Source: Termitidicoccus mucosus
GTDB lineage: Bacteria; Verrucomicrobiota; Verrucomicrobiia; Opitutales; Opitutaceae
Assembly (NCBI RefSeq): GCF_038725785.1
Contig: NZ_CP109796.1
Location: 3,658,001-3,722,000 of the forward strand
Direction of reading: 5' to 3'
DNA length: 64,000 nt
Numbering within the stretch: position 1 is the first letter of the stretch; the number at the start of each line of letters is the position of its first letter. Shown here one piece after another: positions 38,201 through 47,045 of the stretch. The notes under the pieces are model-generated. The model searched no databases and had not been told where the DNA came from. It worked only from the letters and a program-made list of their open reading frames with translations. The position numbers and the translations under genes are program-made.

Positions 38201-41200
38201 CGCGGCGACGAGCGCGCCTTCATTGACGGCGAGCGCGCCGGCAAAGGTGTTGCCGCCGGTGAGGGCGAGCGTGCCGGTGCCGATCTTGGCCAGGCCGCCG
38301 TCACCGCTGATCACTCCGGCGAGCGTGCCGCTGTTCGCGGCGGTGTCGAGGACGAGGGTGTTGGCGGAGGCGCCGAGGGCAATGGCGTTGGCCAGCGCGA
38401 GGTCGGCGGCGGCGAGGCGCACGGTGGCGTTGCCGGCATTGACGAGCGTGCCGGTGCCGAGGGCGTTGTTGTGGCCGAGGGCGAGCACGCCGGCGGCGAG
38501 CGTGGTGTTGCCGGCATGGGTGTTGGCGGCGGTGAGGGTGAGCGTGCCGGTGCCGATCTTGGCGAGGCCGCCGGTCGTCCCCGCGATGGCGCCGGAGAGG
38601 GTCGTGGCGTGGGCTTGCGTGTCGATGGTCAGCGTGTTCGCGCCGAGGTCGATGGTGTTGGCCAGCGCGAGGGCGTCGATGCCGGCCTGAAGGGTCGCCG
38701 CGCCGCCGACGGTGATTGGCGAAGTGCCGGAGGCGCCCGCGCTGGCGAGAGCGAGCGTGCCGGAGTTCAGGTCGATGCCGCCTTTGAAGTCGTTGGTGCC
38801 GGTGTTGGCGAGGGTGAGTTTGCCGGCGCCGCTCTTGACGAGTTTGCCGGTGGCGGTGAAGGCTTCGGAGCCGATCTTGCTCGCGGCGTCGGCGGTGATG
38901 GCCGCGCCGGTGAAGCTGTAGTCGGCGGCGCCGTCCACTTCCATGCCGGAGACCGTGATGGAGGAACCGGCGATGGCGATGGCGTGCGTGGCGGGCAGTG
39001 AATCGGTGTCGTTGAAAACGACTTTGTCACCCTCGGCGAAGGTGGTGACGTCGTTGCTGCCGCTCCAGTTCCGGCTGGCGTCGTCCCATGTGGTGGCGGC
39101 AGCGCCGGTGCCCGTCCAGGTAAGCGCGCGCGAGTCGTCGGAGGAGCCGGTGACGACGAGGTCGTTGCCCGAAGTCGAGAGGCGCATGATCTGGCGCGCG
39201 CCGGATTGCACGCGCCCGCCGATGGTGACGGCGAGGTTTTCAAGGTCGTCCACGCCGGCGGCCCCGCCGTTGACCGTGATAATGGTGCCCGAGCCGAGAA
39301 GGAAACGGCTCACGTCGATGATGTTGGAGCCCGTCACCGCGGCGAGCGTGGCGACGGTGAGTTTGTCGGCGGTGCGAATCGCGTCCTGCTCGAAGAGGTC
39401 GAACTTGAGGGTCGCACCCTGAAGCGTGAGGTTTTCGATGGAGAGCTGCTCGGCCAGCGCGGGATCGCCGGCCGCGCTGTGGTCCGCGCCGACCTGTAGA
39501 ATCGAGCCGGCCTGCGCGATCACGGCGCCGGTGTAGGCGCCCGCGCCGCCGAACAGCGCGCCGCTGCCGGTGGTGACGGCGCCGCCGAGCTTCGCGCCGG
39601 CGTTGCCGAGGAGGAGCGAGCCGGCGTTCACGTTGAACGCGGCGGTGTAGGCGCTGCTGTCGGCGTGGAGCACGAGCGCGCCCGCGCCGTTTTTGTCGAT
39701 GGCCGAGGTGGCGTGCGAACTGGCAAGCGTGTCCTTCGCGGTGTCGGACGCCGAGCCGATGACAAGAGTCTGGCTGCCGCTGATGTCGATGGCGGCGCGG
39801 GCGGCGGCTCCGTTTTGATAAAGGAAGCCGCCGCTCGCAGCGGAAGCGGCGGTATTGCCGGCATAGGTCGCGCTGGTGGCGAGGTTGAGGATGAGCGTGC
39901 CGGTGTTGTAGATGGCGCCGCCGGTGCCGGTGGCCGTGTTGCCGGTGAAGATCGCGTTGTTCAAGGTGAGCAACGAGCTGGCCTGCGAATTATTGATGGC
40001 GCCCCCGACGCGCGCCGCGCCGCTGGCGGCGTTGCCCTCGAAGGTGGCATTGTCGAGCCGCACCTTGCTGTTTGCGCCGGTCTGCATGGCGCCGCCGTTG
40101 GCCAGGCTGCTGTTGTTTTTGAACAGCACTTCCATCGCGCCGGTGCCGGTGGCGGAAATGATTTCAAAATCATTGTTGTTGCCGATGAACAGCACGCCGC
40201 CGCCGGAAGTGGACTTGATATCCTCAAAGGCCAGCGTCTTGCCCTCCGCCACAAGAAAACCGCCATTCACGGCGTTTGCCGGACTGGCAATGGAGGCCAT
40301 GTTCAGCCGTGAATTATTATTGGTTCCGCTTTCACCGAGAAATGTCAGATTATCATTAATGACAATGCGCGGCGCCGTGGCCGTGCCGCCACCGAAGATC
40401 ACCACGCCCAGTCGGGCGCCAAGTTGCCCCGCAACGGATACGGCAATCCTGCCGTCGTTATGCGTGATGCCGGCAAAAGCGTTCGCTCCCGCGTTATCAA
40501 AGGTGAGCGTGCCGGTGCCGGATTTTTCGAGCTTTCCGGTCGTGCCCGAAAATCCCGCATCGGCGGAAGCGGCGTTGATGGTGATGCCACCGCCAGTGAA
40601 AGTATAGCTGCCATCGCCCTCCACCTTCATGCCGGAAACAGTCACGCCCTCCCCGGCTACAGTGATGGTGCGGTGAGCCGGGTTGGTGGTATCCGCAGTG
40701 CTGTCGAAGGTGACGGCATCGCCGGTTGCAAACCGTGTCTCGGCGGGAACGGGGAGCACGTCGGCCCAATTGGCCGCGGCGGTGGACCACTGCGCGCTTT
40801 CGGAACCGGTCCACACCAGCGCGAGATTGGAAAGCGTGTTATTGAGCACAAGATCCTGGCCGGATTTGGCAAGCGAAGTGGAGACGATGGTGCGCGGGCC
40901 GCCCGCGAGGGTGCCGGTGATGTTGAGGCTGAAGTTGGAGGCATCCCCGGTGAAGCTCGACGAGCTGATCAGCGTGTAGGAGGAGGCCGAACCGAGGCCG
41001 GTGATATTGAGCGTGTTGGTCCCGGTGTCGGCGGTGAGCAGGTCGGCGATAATCTGGTCGTAGGTGCCGGCAGCCCCGTTGCTGCCGAAGAGGTCGAAGG
41101 CAAGGGAGACGCCGCCCTCAAGCGTGAGGGCGTTGCTGCCGGTGCGGGAGAAGGCGAGAGATTGCCCGGCGACCGCGCCATCGGCGCCGACCTGGAGGAT

Positions 41201-42781
41201 CGAACCGGCCCTGGCGGTGAGGGACACAATGCCCTCGGCGCCGTTTTGCGCAAAGGCCTGGAGCGTGCCCACGCCGCCAAAGGCCGCGCCGGATTCCAGC
41301 GTGATGGCGCCGCCGAGCTTCGCGTCGGAGTTGCCGAGGATGAGACGGCCCGCGTTCACGGCGACGCCGCCCTGCCAGTAGGAATTGTCGGCGTTGAGAA
41401 TGAGGTCGCCGGAGCCGGATTTGATGATTCTGGCCCCGTTGCCAGCACTGGCGATGGAATCGACGGCCTTGTTCGTTCCGGTCGCCAACCCAATGCTCAA
41501 GGCCACACCATCAGCAATATCGAGTTCCATGGAACTGGCCAGCGTCGCATAATAAAATCCACCGCCCTTGGCCTGGGCAATTGGCATGGCCGTGTCACTT
41601 CCATCAAGCATAGCGTCGGTGACAGCCGTTGTGTCGCTGGCCGCAATATTGCCGGCATAGCTGTAATTACTGGTGCCGCCGCTGTCTGTCATCGCGATTG
41701 TGAACGCCGTGTCGTTCTGGTTCGACCATACCGCCCCACCGACCCTACCGGCCCAATTGTTACTGAATATGACATTTTGAAAAATAATATTGCTGGCGGG
41801 ATTGCCTGTGATGCCCACGGCGCCTCCATCGGTGCGGGCTCGATTTTTTTCGAAAAGCACGCCAGCCAGGCTTGTGCTCCCGGACCCCGTGTGGGTGATG
41901 CCAAGGGCACCGGTATGCAAGTCGGAATAGTTACTGGAAAACCTGCCCCCAGTCATGCCTAATATGCCCGCGTTGCGTATTGCACCGGTGTTGCCGCCGA
42001 CGCCCGTGTGGTTCCCTTCAAAAATGACATTGGCAAGCGCCGCCTTTGCAGTGGCTGCGTTGAGCTGCATGGCGCCGGAGACCTTGGTTCCAATATTATA
42101 ATTCCCCTTGAGCAACACATCCTGAAGGGAAATGCTTCCTGATGCGACATATATGGCGCCGCCATGACTGTTCGCCCGGTTATTTATAAATTCCCCATTC
42201 GTGATACTTACGGATGCATTTGCACCGGTCATGTAAATTGCCCCGCCAAAGGCGCCGTTTGTATCCTCAGCCCCCGCGTGATTTTCCTCGAACCTGACAT
42301 TTGAAAGGATGACGGCCCCGTTGCCGCTGGTGGCGATCGCCCCGCCATGCCTGTTCTGGCCGAACGTGGTGTTGCTGGAAAACAGGGCGTTTGTAATATC
42401 AATCGTGCCGGTACTGAATATCACCCCGCCTGTTCCGGATGTCCTGTTGCCGACAAACCTCACGGTGCCGGAGGAGACTGCCGGTCCGATGAGAAGCGTC
42501 CGCCCGTTGCCGATGCTGAATGCCGCGCCGTTTAAGGCGGCGGATGCGCTGTTGGCGAATGACAAGGCCGCGCCATCGGCGATTTCGTAGGTGCGGTCTT
42601 CAGCCGCGGCCCCGATGACGGTGCGGGTGGAAACCGTGGTGTCGGAGGTTATGACCATTGTCTGGCCATTCGCATATGGGTAACCCGCCAGTGTAATAAT
42701 CAGGGACAAATAACGCCGCCAAAAAACCGTCAACCCACCACCTCGACGCCTGTTGGTTAAATTACTTATTACTATAGTCAT
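35222..42781 (-). CDS. Giant autotransporter with Pmp-like motifs (paralogue 2)
   Basis: Protein of 2519 residues with an N-terminal signal region (LTVFWRRYLSLIITLAG). The first 400 residues carry seven or so FxxN motifs, several with GGA[IV] (FEENH, FINNRANSHGGAI, FEKNRARTDGGAV, FSNNWAGRVGGAV); a second block (about 880-980) has FEGNAAS and GGAIY. Most of the middle is autotransporter-associated beta-strand repeats (LTLTAANTHAGNTTLAAGVL and variants). The C-terminal barrel (SFWIKGIGTFGDRDGG..., ending VIRLAW) is paralogous to that of the adjacent protein. It is a surface or secreted passenger. Its function is unknown, though the position in a sialic-acid island suggests host-glycan contact. 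Confidence 0.9.
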   Translation of the reverse strand: MTIVISNLTNRRRGGGLTVFWRRYLSLIITLAGYPYANGQTMVITSDTTVSTRTVIGAAAEDRTYEIADGAALSFANSASAALNGAAFSIGNGRTLLIGPAVSSGTVRFVGNRTSGTGGVIFSTGTIDITNALFSSNTTFGQNRHGGAIATSGNGAVILSNVRFEENHAGAEDTNGAFGGAIYMTGANASVSITNGEFINNRANSHGGAIYVASGSISLQDVLLKGNYNIGTKVSGAMQLNAATAKAALANVIFEGNHTGVGGNTGAIRNAGILGMTGGRFSSNYSDLHTGALGITHTGSGSTSLAGVLFEKNRARTDGGAVGITGNPASNIIFQNVIFSNNWAGRVGGAVWSNQNDTAFTIAMTDSGGTSNYSYAGNIAASDTTAVTDAMLDGSDTAMPIAQAKGGGFYYATLASSMELDIADGVALSIGLATGTNKAVDSIASAGNGARIIKSGSGDLILNADNSYWQGGVAVNAGRLILGNSDAKLGGAITLESGAAFGGVGTLQAFAQNGAEGIVSLTARAGSILQVGADGAVAGQSLAFSRTGSNALTLEGGVSLAFDLFGSNGAAGTYDQIIADLLTADTGTNTLNITGLGSASSYTLISSSSFTGDASNFSLNITGTLAGGPRTIVSTSLAKSGQDLVLNNTLSNLALVWTGSESAQWSTAAANWADVLPVPAETRFATGDAVTFDSTADTTNPAHRTITVAGEGVTVSGMKVEGDGSYTFTGGGITINAASADAGFSGTTGKLEKSGTGTLTFDNAGANAFAGITHNDGRIAVSVAGQLGARLGVVIFGGGTATAPRIVINDNLTFLGESGTNNNSRLNMASIASPANAVNGGFLVAEGKTLAFEDIKSTSGGGVLFIGNNNDFEIISATGTGAMEVLFKNNSSLANGGAMQTGANSKVRLDNATFEGNAASGAARVGGAINNSQASSLLTLNNAIFTGNTATGTGGAIYNTGTLILNLATSATYAGNTAASAASGGFLYQNGAAARAAIDISGSQTLVIGSASDTAKDTLASSHATSAIDKNGAGALVLHADSSAYTAAFNVNAGSLLLGNAGAKLGGAVTTGSGALFGGAGAYTGAVIAQAGSILQVGADHSAAGDPALAEQLSIENLTLQGATLKFDLFEQDAIRTADKLTVATLAAVTGSNIIDVSRFLLGSGTIITVNGGAAGVDDLENLAVTIGGRVQSGARQIMRLSTSGNDLVVTGSSDDSRALTWTGTGAAATTWDDASRNWSGSNDVTTFAEGDKVVFNDTDSLPATHAIAIAGSSITVSGMEVDGAADYSFTGAAITADAASKIGSEAFTATGKLVKSGAGKLTLANTGTNDFKGGIDLNSGTLALASAGASGTSPITVGGAATLQAGIDALALANTIDLGANTLTIDTQAHATTLSGAIAGTTGGLAKIGTGTLTLTAANTHAGNTTLAAGVLALGHNNALGTGTLVNAGNATVRLAAADLALANAIALGASANTLVLDTAANSGTLAGVISGDGGLAKIGTGTLALTGGNTFAGALAVNEGALVAATASALGSANGTVAVGSAGTLDIATAASSPFSFTRALAGNGIVNINLAATADAFSFANNTSTFTGTLRLNKGTLTLDENAAAALSGAGANLVLNADAVAQKSGAAFTIATLTLAGGRLDIETVGGVPVGKLLTVATLDLGTGSTSIGVDASQYSGTQYNPAVPPALNLLDQDGAANVRLVAAGAVTGSGDVTLTALDGSALAAATASVVQTIGGTVATASYSYAASKQTDGIYMGYGLSQIDIHDGKTLILDNTSATDSTLSAVLTGSGAVEINAAGAITLERQNTHTGTTIVNTGTLKAGVGNAFAASTSVDVKSGAALDLGGHDQTAQNLTGAGAVLLGSSTLTAQNTGTTAFSGAFSGAGKLVKTGAGKLSLTGSSAHTGGVDLAAGTLGLGHNAALGTGTLAVTAASGSGGTGVPPVLYLDADGLAIANAINLGASGLTLDAGANNAALAGVIGGAGALTLDGTGTIGLAGANTFSGGLHINTARVVAANHASAIGAGAVAIGATSTLEFRDIVSGSVNNALTGNAVEIGNSTLAFGGANALQRLTLSQGANLTAGVAGALGGATSDVAVNNGGTLNLGVANTAAKNLTVAAGGKLVFNAIADGQPMLNLAGALTLQASSTLALGMVTSGSHTLARAASGITDNGVVYDTGPNTGMDVTAFAIDGDGNLIVGAVNQAANPGKDIAVAFDAMTASITAVYSRLGESFLNARTGRRSNDPANSFWIKGIGTFGDRDGGDGRIGYKDDAYGAIAGFDYAVSEKFLIGAYAGFSHVKIRTDNQAETNADLPYGGAYGVMRFGPVYIAGDITIGTFDADTSRFEQTGYATGEYNAYTAGGGVEIGTVLAAWKNGTIKPAVAVRYMSLDYHEQSETGPGAILVDNFKTERWEGLASVQVSQGFATPWKLPGVFDLLLGWRAALKDEQNHLAAAFAASPADTFTLIGDNYDRGAFMAGLGVRFAITRNSLFSAGYDYETGSDYNRHSVNAVIRLAW

Positions 42782-42859
42782 ATAAATTTTACATCAACTC
42801 TTGTCTTGCCGTTTAATAAATTGGGCCCCAGCCGGCTTGCCTCAGCCCAAGGGTGTGTT

Positions 42860-44053
42860 TTATTTCATCGAGTCCTTCCCGTCGGTCAGCCATTCGAGGT
42901 TGAAACGGGCGATGCTGAGGAAGCGGGTGTTGAGGTTGTTGCCTTCCACGAAACCGCGCTCGTAGAGACAATAGATCGTGCCGTCGGGCGCGACCGCGAT
43001 GTCGGCGTAACCGCCGCGACCGGAATCGAGGGTTTTGGCGACAGGCCAGGTTTTGCCTTCGTCGTGGCTCAGGCGCACGGTGACCTTGGCGCGGGGACGG
43101 GCCCCCCAGGTGGCGCGGATGACCTCGGTGTCGTCCGGATTATAGGGATGCACGTAGAGAAGGCGGGATTTTCCGCCGTCCCTGCCGCTGCTCAGGCGCG
43201 TGACGGTGGCGAAGGAAATGGGCGAATAAAGCTCGGGCTGGAGCGCGGGCTTGGTCCAGCCGGTGGCGCCATCCTTCGAATAGGAAACGGCATGGCAGTA
43301 GGCGCCGGGCTCCTCGTTGCGTATATAGAGCGCGACGCGTCCGTCGTCGAGTTGCACGGCGGCGGTTTCATTCATGTTTTTCAGCGTGTCGGGAAGAATT
43401 TCGCCGCAGTGCCAGGTCTTGCCGCTGTCGTCGCTGTAGATGGTGGCGACGACGGAAGGGCGGTGCGCCTTCGTGCCGCTGTTGCAAAGCCACACGGGAA
43501 CGACCAGGCGGCCGTTATCAAGCTGGATGGCGTGGCCGGGGCCGGGGGCAATGACATTCCAATTGTAGTTATATTTGGTGCGGAACTCCTCCAGCGCAGG
43601 CGTAATTTCCACGGGCTCGCTCCAAGTCACGCCTTCGTCGGCGCTGGTTTTGTGGAAGACGCGGGCGTAGTTGGTTTGATAAAGGAAATGCAGTCCGCCG
43701 GTCTTGCGGTTCACGATCACGACGGGATTGTCCACCGTGACCTTGCCGGGGGCGCTGGCGATGACGACGCGCTCCTGCCAGGTTTTTCCTCCATCGATGC
43801 TGCGACGCATCATGAGGTCGATCTTGGCCCAATCGGACACGGCGCGACGGGCGGAATTGATGGCGATGACCGTGCCTTTCGGTGTCACGACGAGGCAGGG
43901 AATACGATAGGAAAGATAACCTTCCTGGCCGACCTCGAAAAGATCGGTTTGCTCAAAGGACGGGGCCGCGGCATGGGCGGCGACGGCTGCGAATACAATG
44001 CCGGCGGCAAGCAGGCCGCGGGCGAGGAGGGACGGGCACTTGGATTTATTCAT
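42860..44053 (-). CDS. Second exo-alpha-sialidase (GH33), secreted
   Basis: Protein of 397 residues with a signal peptide (MNKSKCPSLLARGLLAAGIV). Conserved features are YRIPCLVV, the catalytic aspartate in SDWAKIDLMMRRS, glutamate/arginine in MNETAAV and YIRNEE, and the tyrosine nucleophile in RGGYADIAV. Asp-boxes are SIDGGKTW, SADEGVTW, SDDSGKTW and SHDEGKTW. It is diverged from the sialidase at 23624, so the two may differ in linkage or substrate preference. It lies just upstream of the Pmp-like autotransporters. Confidence 0.92.
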   Translation of the reverse strand: MNKSKCPSLLARGLLAAGIVFAAVAAHAAAPSFEQTDLFEVGQEGYLSYRIPCLVVTPKGTVIAINSARRAVSDWAKIDLMMRRSIDGGKTWQERVVIASAPGKVTVDNPVVIVNRKTGGLHFLYQTNYARVFHKTSADEGVTWSEPVEITPALEEFRTKYNYNWNVIAPGPGHAIQLDNGRLVVPVWLCNSGTKAHRPSVVATIYSDDSGKTWHCGEILPDTLKNMNETAAVQLDDGRVALYIRNEEPGAYCHAVSYSKDGATGWTKPALQPELYSPISFATVTRLSSGRDGGKSRLLYVHPYNPDDTEVIRATWGARPRAKVTVRLSHDEGKTWPVAKTLDSGRGGYADIAVAPDGTIYCLYERGFVEGNNLNTRFLSIARFNLEWLTDGKDSMK

Positions 44054-44290
44054 GGGAAATTCAGGACAGGGATAATCAACGCCGCGAAAGGAAACCGGCG
44101 GGGCGGGAACTAATAATGGAAAGGCGTGACGGGTGCGGGGAAGCTAGCGCCAAGGAAAACGCCGCAACCGCAAGCAACAAGGGGAACATCATGGTCCTTT
44201 CAATGCACCTTGCCCCGGGAGATCGAGTGAGGCGCCGCAACGCGAGCGCATCCCCAAGTGGCGCCGCCTTGCCGCCTGCATATCATTCCC

Positions 44291-44419
44291 CGTAGCGCAG
44301 GCATCCCTGCCTGCCGTCGATACTTGATCGCGCGAAGCGCGGCATTTGTTTTTGAAAAAGAGAGTCAGCGGCGCTTCGCGCCTTTATTTGCGACGGCAGG
44401 CAGGGATGCCTGCGCTACG
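44291..44419. repeat. Nested palindrome next to the esterase gene
   Basis: Perfect 29-bp outer arms, CGTAGCGCAGGCATCCCTGC... (44291-44319) and complement (44391-44419), with an inner pair CGCGAAGCGC/GCGCTTCGCG (44331-44340, 44371-44380). It fills much of the 370-bp gap between esterase and sialidase. The rest of that gap shows no gene. Confidence 0.92.
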
Positions 44420-44423
44420 ATGG

Positions 44424-46001
44424 TTATTCCCAATCGTCGGTGCGGAAGGGGGCGGCGAGGAGACCGCCGCCGTTGGCGAGATTGCCGAGCGGATTGGTTG
44501 CCCAGGCGTAGCGCACTGCCACGGGTTTTTTCACGGCGGAGGAGGAAAGGATGACCCTGCCATCCTCGATGCGGGCGTCGGCCCACACGAATTTTTTGTC
44601 GGCACCGGCAATGGCGAAGCCTTTTAGCTCGCCGCCCGCCGTCCGCAATCCGTCGGCGTGGTCGAAGGTGACGGTCACCTGATTTTTGTCGAACGCCGCC
44701 GATTTATACATCGGGGCCATCCAATATTTAACCGGCCTCGCATATACATCGTGCAGCGCGATGAGCGCGAGGCGGTGGGCAAAGTCGGCCTTGTTCTGCG
44801 GATGACCGTTTTTCTCGTCGCCGAGGCCGAGCGTCACGGCCATGCCGGTCCTGGACAGGCGCAGCGCCTGCGCCTGACGCTCGCGGAGGAGCACGCCCCA
44901 GCCTTTGGGCTCGCTGGGGAGTTTCTGGAGGGCGCGGGTTTCGGGGAGTTGCACCCACAAGAACCACATGTCACGGCCCCACTGCGCGCGCCAGTCCTTG
45001 ATGAGCGTCTCCATCTGGAGACCGTAGTATCCGGCGGTTTGATACAAGGCGTCGCGCTCGCCCTGATACCAGAGGACGCCGCGGATTGCGCAAGGGATCA
45101 CGGGGGCGACCATGCCGTTGAACAGGCCGCCGTTTTTATACATGACGGCCAGGTTCTTGAACGGCGGCGGGGCCTTGGGCGCGGGCCGGCCGGCGTCGAG
45201 CGCCTCCTTGCGCTGGAGGAGCCATGCGCGTTTGGCTTCGTCGGCCTCCTTTTGCGCGGCGGCGGGATCGTAGCCGGGTTTCAATTGTCTGGCGTTCCAG
45301 TCGAAGGAGGGCTTCAGCCCCGGTTCGCTTTTCTGCGCGGGCAGGCTGGTCCATGCCGAGATGGGCGTGCCCCCGACCGCGGTGTTTATAAATCCAAACG
45401 GCACATCAAGTGCCTGCTGGATCTCGCGTCCGAAATAATATCCGATGGCGGAAAATTTGGCCGCGGTGCCGGGCGTGCAGACAATCCAGCGTCCGGGGCG
45501 GTCGGTGTCGGGCTTGTCCGGCGGGACGTCGAGTTTATATATGCTATATACATACTCGTCGTCGTGCACGAACATGCGCAGGCGCGGGTGGACGGCGGCG
45601 GCGATTTCCGCGTCGGCGTTGTCCACCTGGCCGTGCAGGCCCTTCATCTGCATCGCCATGTTGGACTGGCCGGAGCCGAGCCACACTTCGCCGACGAGCA
45701 CATCGGCGACCTCCAGCCTGTTGGCTCCGCGCACCGTGAGGGTTTGGGCGGAGGAGGCCGCCTGGAGCGGGGCCAGCTTGACGCGCCACGCGCCATCGGC
45801 CGCGGCCCTGGCGGAGACGGTCTGCCCGGCAAAGGCAACCGTGATCGCCTCGCCCGGTTCGGCCCAACCCCAGACAGGAACATCGGCGCCGGCCTGAAGG
45901 ACCATGTGATCGGAAATGATCGCGGGCAAACGCACGGCGGCGCGCGCGAAGGCCGGGGCCAAAACCAGCAGCGACAGGAGAAGGACGGAGAGTTTTTTCA
46001 T
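44424..46001 (-). CDS. Sialate O-acetylesterase
   Basis: Removes O-acetyl groups from sialic acid so sialidases and lyase can act; 525 residues. The signal peptide is MKKLSVLLLSLLVLAPAFARA, chosen as start because the longer frame runs into the dispersed repeat upstream. The SGNH-type nucleophile is Ser113 in GSGQSNM. Later signatures include YQGERDA (W/YQGE block) and WFLWVQLPE. It is probably periplasmic or extracellular. It is the first gene of the sialic-acid island as transcribed. Confidence 0.92.
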   Translation of the reverse strand: MKKLSVLLLSLLVLAPAFARAAVRLPAIISDHMVLQAGADVPVWGWAEPGEAITVAFAGQTVSARAAADGAWRVKLAPLQAASSAQTLTVRGANRLEVADVLVGEVWLGSGQSNMAMQMKGLHGQVDNADAEIAAAVHPRLRMFVHDDEYVYSIYKLDVPPDKPDTDRPGRWIVCTPGTAAKFSAIGYYFGREIQQALDVPFGFINTAVGGTPISAWTSLPAQKSEPGLKPSFDWNARQLKPGYDPAAAQKEADEAKRAWLLQRKEALDAGRPAPKAPPPFKNLAVMYKNGGLFNGMVAPVIPCAIRGVLWYQGERDALYQTAGYYGLQMETLIKDWRAQWGRDMWFLWVQLPETRALQKLPSEPKGWGVLLRERQAQALRLSRTGMAVTLGLGDEKNGHPQNKADFAHRLALIALHDVYARPVKYWMAPMYKSAAFDKNQVTVTFDHADGLRTAGGELKGFAIAGADKKFVWADARIEDGRVILSSSAVKKPVAVRYAWATNPLGNLANGGGLLAAPFRTDDWE

Positions 46002-46125
46002 AAAGTATTCCGGGGCGCACCATGGTTCTTTTTTATAGTCCGCGGAACACACGGAATACACGGAAAGAAGATTTTGTTTTTTCATTTTTCTGCGTGTTGC
46101 GTGGGTTGTTTTATTAGTTCGTTTT

Positions 46126-46224
46126 TTTATCTCACACAAAGGCACGAAGGCACAAAGCGCCGAGAAGTGTGCCATTATAATTCATTCCTTTGTGTCTTTG
46201 CGCCTTTGTGTGAGATAAATGGTT
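46126..46224. repeat. Dispersed palindrome C, copy 1
   Basis: A 99-bp element: TTTATCTCACACAAAGGCAC... with the complementary ...GTGTGAGATAAATGGTT. A close copy lies at 63656-63754 in the same orientation. The arms pair to form a long hairpin. The rest of the 46002-46357 gap shows no gene. Confidence 0.9.
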
Positions 46225-46357
46225 GGTTTATTTTAGACAGAATGAACGGAATTAATAGAATGAATGCCGTCCCTTGGGCGGTCCGGGGCAGGAGAAACCT
46301 ACATTGTTATTTTACGGTCTTCGCGCCCTTCGCGGTTGATGTTTCAAGCAGCCCGCC

Positions 46358-46819
46358 TTATTGGCCGGCGGCTTCCTTTTTCGGCTTGAAGGCTCCGGCG
46401 CGCTTCTTCCCCTCGGCGCGGTCGGCGTCGCTGATTTTCTTTTCGAGCGCGGCAAGCTGCCTGATCGAGCCTTTGTGCCCCTGCGCCGCGGCCAGGGAAA
46501 GCCATTTGTAGGACTCGGCCATGTCCTTGTATTTCGAGGTCTTTTGGCAGCGCACGCCGAGATTGCCCTGCGCGCCCGCGTTGCCTTGGCTGGCCGCGCG
46601 GAGATACCACGCCATCGCCTGGTCGAAGTCCTTTGCCACGCCCATGCCGCGCTCGTAACGAAGTGCGACGGCGAGTTGGGCCTTGTCATCGCCTTTTTCG
46701 GCGCGGGCGAGGAAGCTTTGGAATTTCCGCGCCTCATTGGCGTCTTGCGCGAAGAGCGTGGTGGAGAAAAAGGCGAGCGCGGCGAGGAGAAGGAGCCGGG
46801 CGGTGTGTTTTGGGAGCAT
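46358..46819 (-). CDS. Sel1-repeat protein, exported
   Basis: Protein of 153 residues. A signal peptide (MLPKHTARLLLLAALAFFS) is followed by Sel1-like/TPR repeats: AQLAVALRYERGMGVAKDFD, AMAWYLRAASQGNAGAQGNLG, SYKWLSLAAAQGHKGS. The C-terminus is basic. Sel1 proteins act as scaffolds; no specific role is indicated. The start is taken at MLPKHTAR because the upstream in-frame codons overlap the thioesterase promoter region and lack coding character. Confidence 0.85.
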   Translation of the reverse strand: MLPKHTARLLLLAALAFFSTTLFAQDANEARKFQSFLARAEKGDDKAQLAVALRYERGMGVAKDFDQAMAWYLRAASQGNAGAQGNLGVRCQKTSKYKDMAESYKWLSLAAAQGHKGSIRQLAALEKKISDADRAEGKKRAGAFKPKKEAAGQ

Positions 46820-47045
46820 GATGAGGCGTGGGTGTGTTTTGGGTTGGCGGCCCGCGGGCCGGGGTGTCTGCCGCGGCGCACGGCGGGCGCGGCGTGGGAA
46901 TAAGAATGGCGCAGTATGGGTTTCGCCGCGGCGGCGGAACAATGGCAAAGCCATGGTTCTCTGAATGCACCTTGATCCATGCGCGCGCCGCGCGCAGCCC
47001 ACGTTGTGCTCGTCATGGGCGCGATGGCTTGCCAGTCTCGCGGCC

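Noticed and set aside
44291-44419. CRISPR array
   Set aside because: There are only two arms in inverted orientation, not direct repeats with spacers, and no cas genes in the window.
46002-46175. Upstream start for the esterase gene
   Set aside because: The frame extends into palindrome C, and a clear signal peptide begins at 46001.
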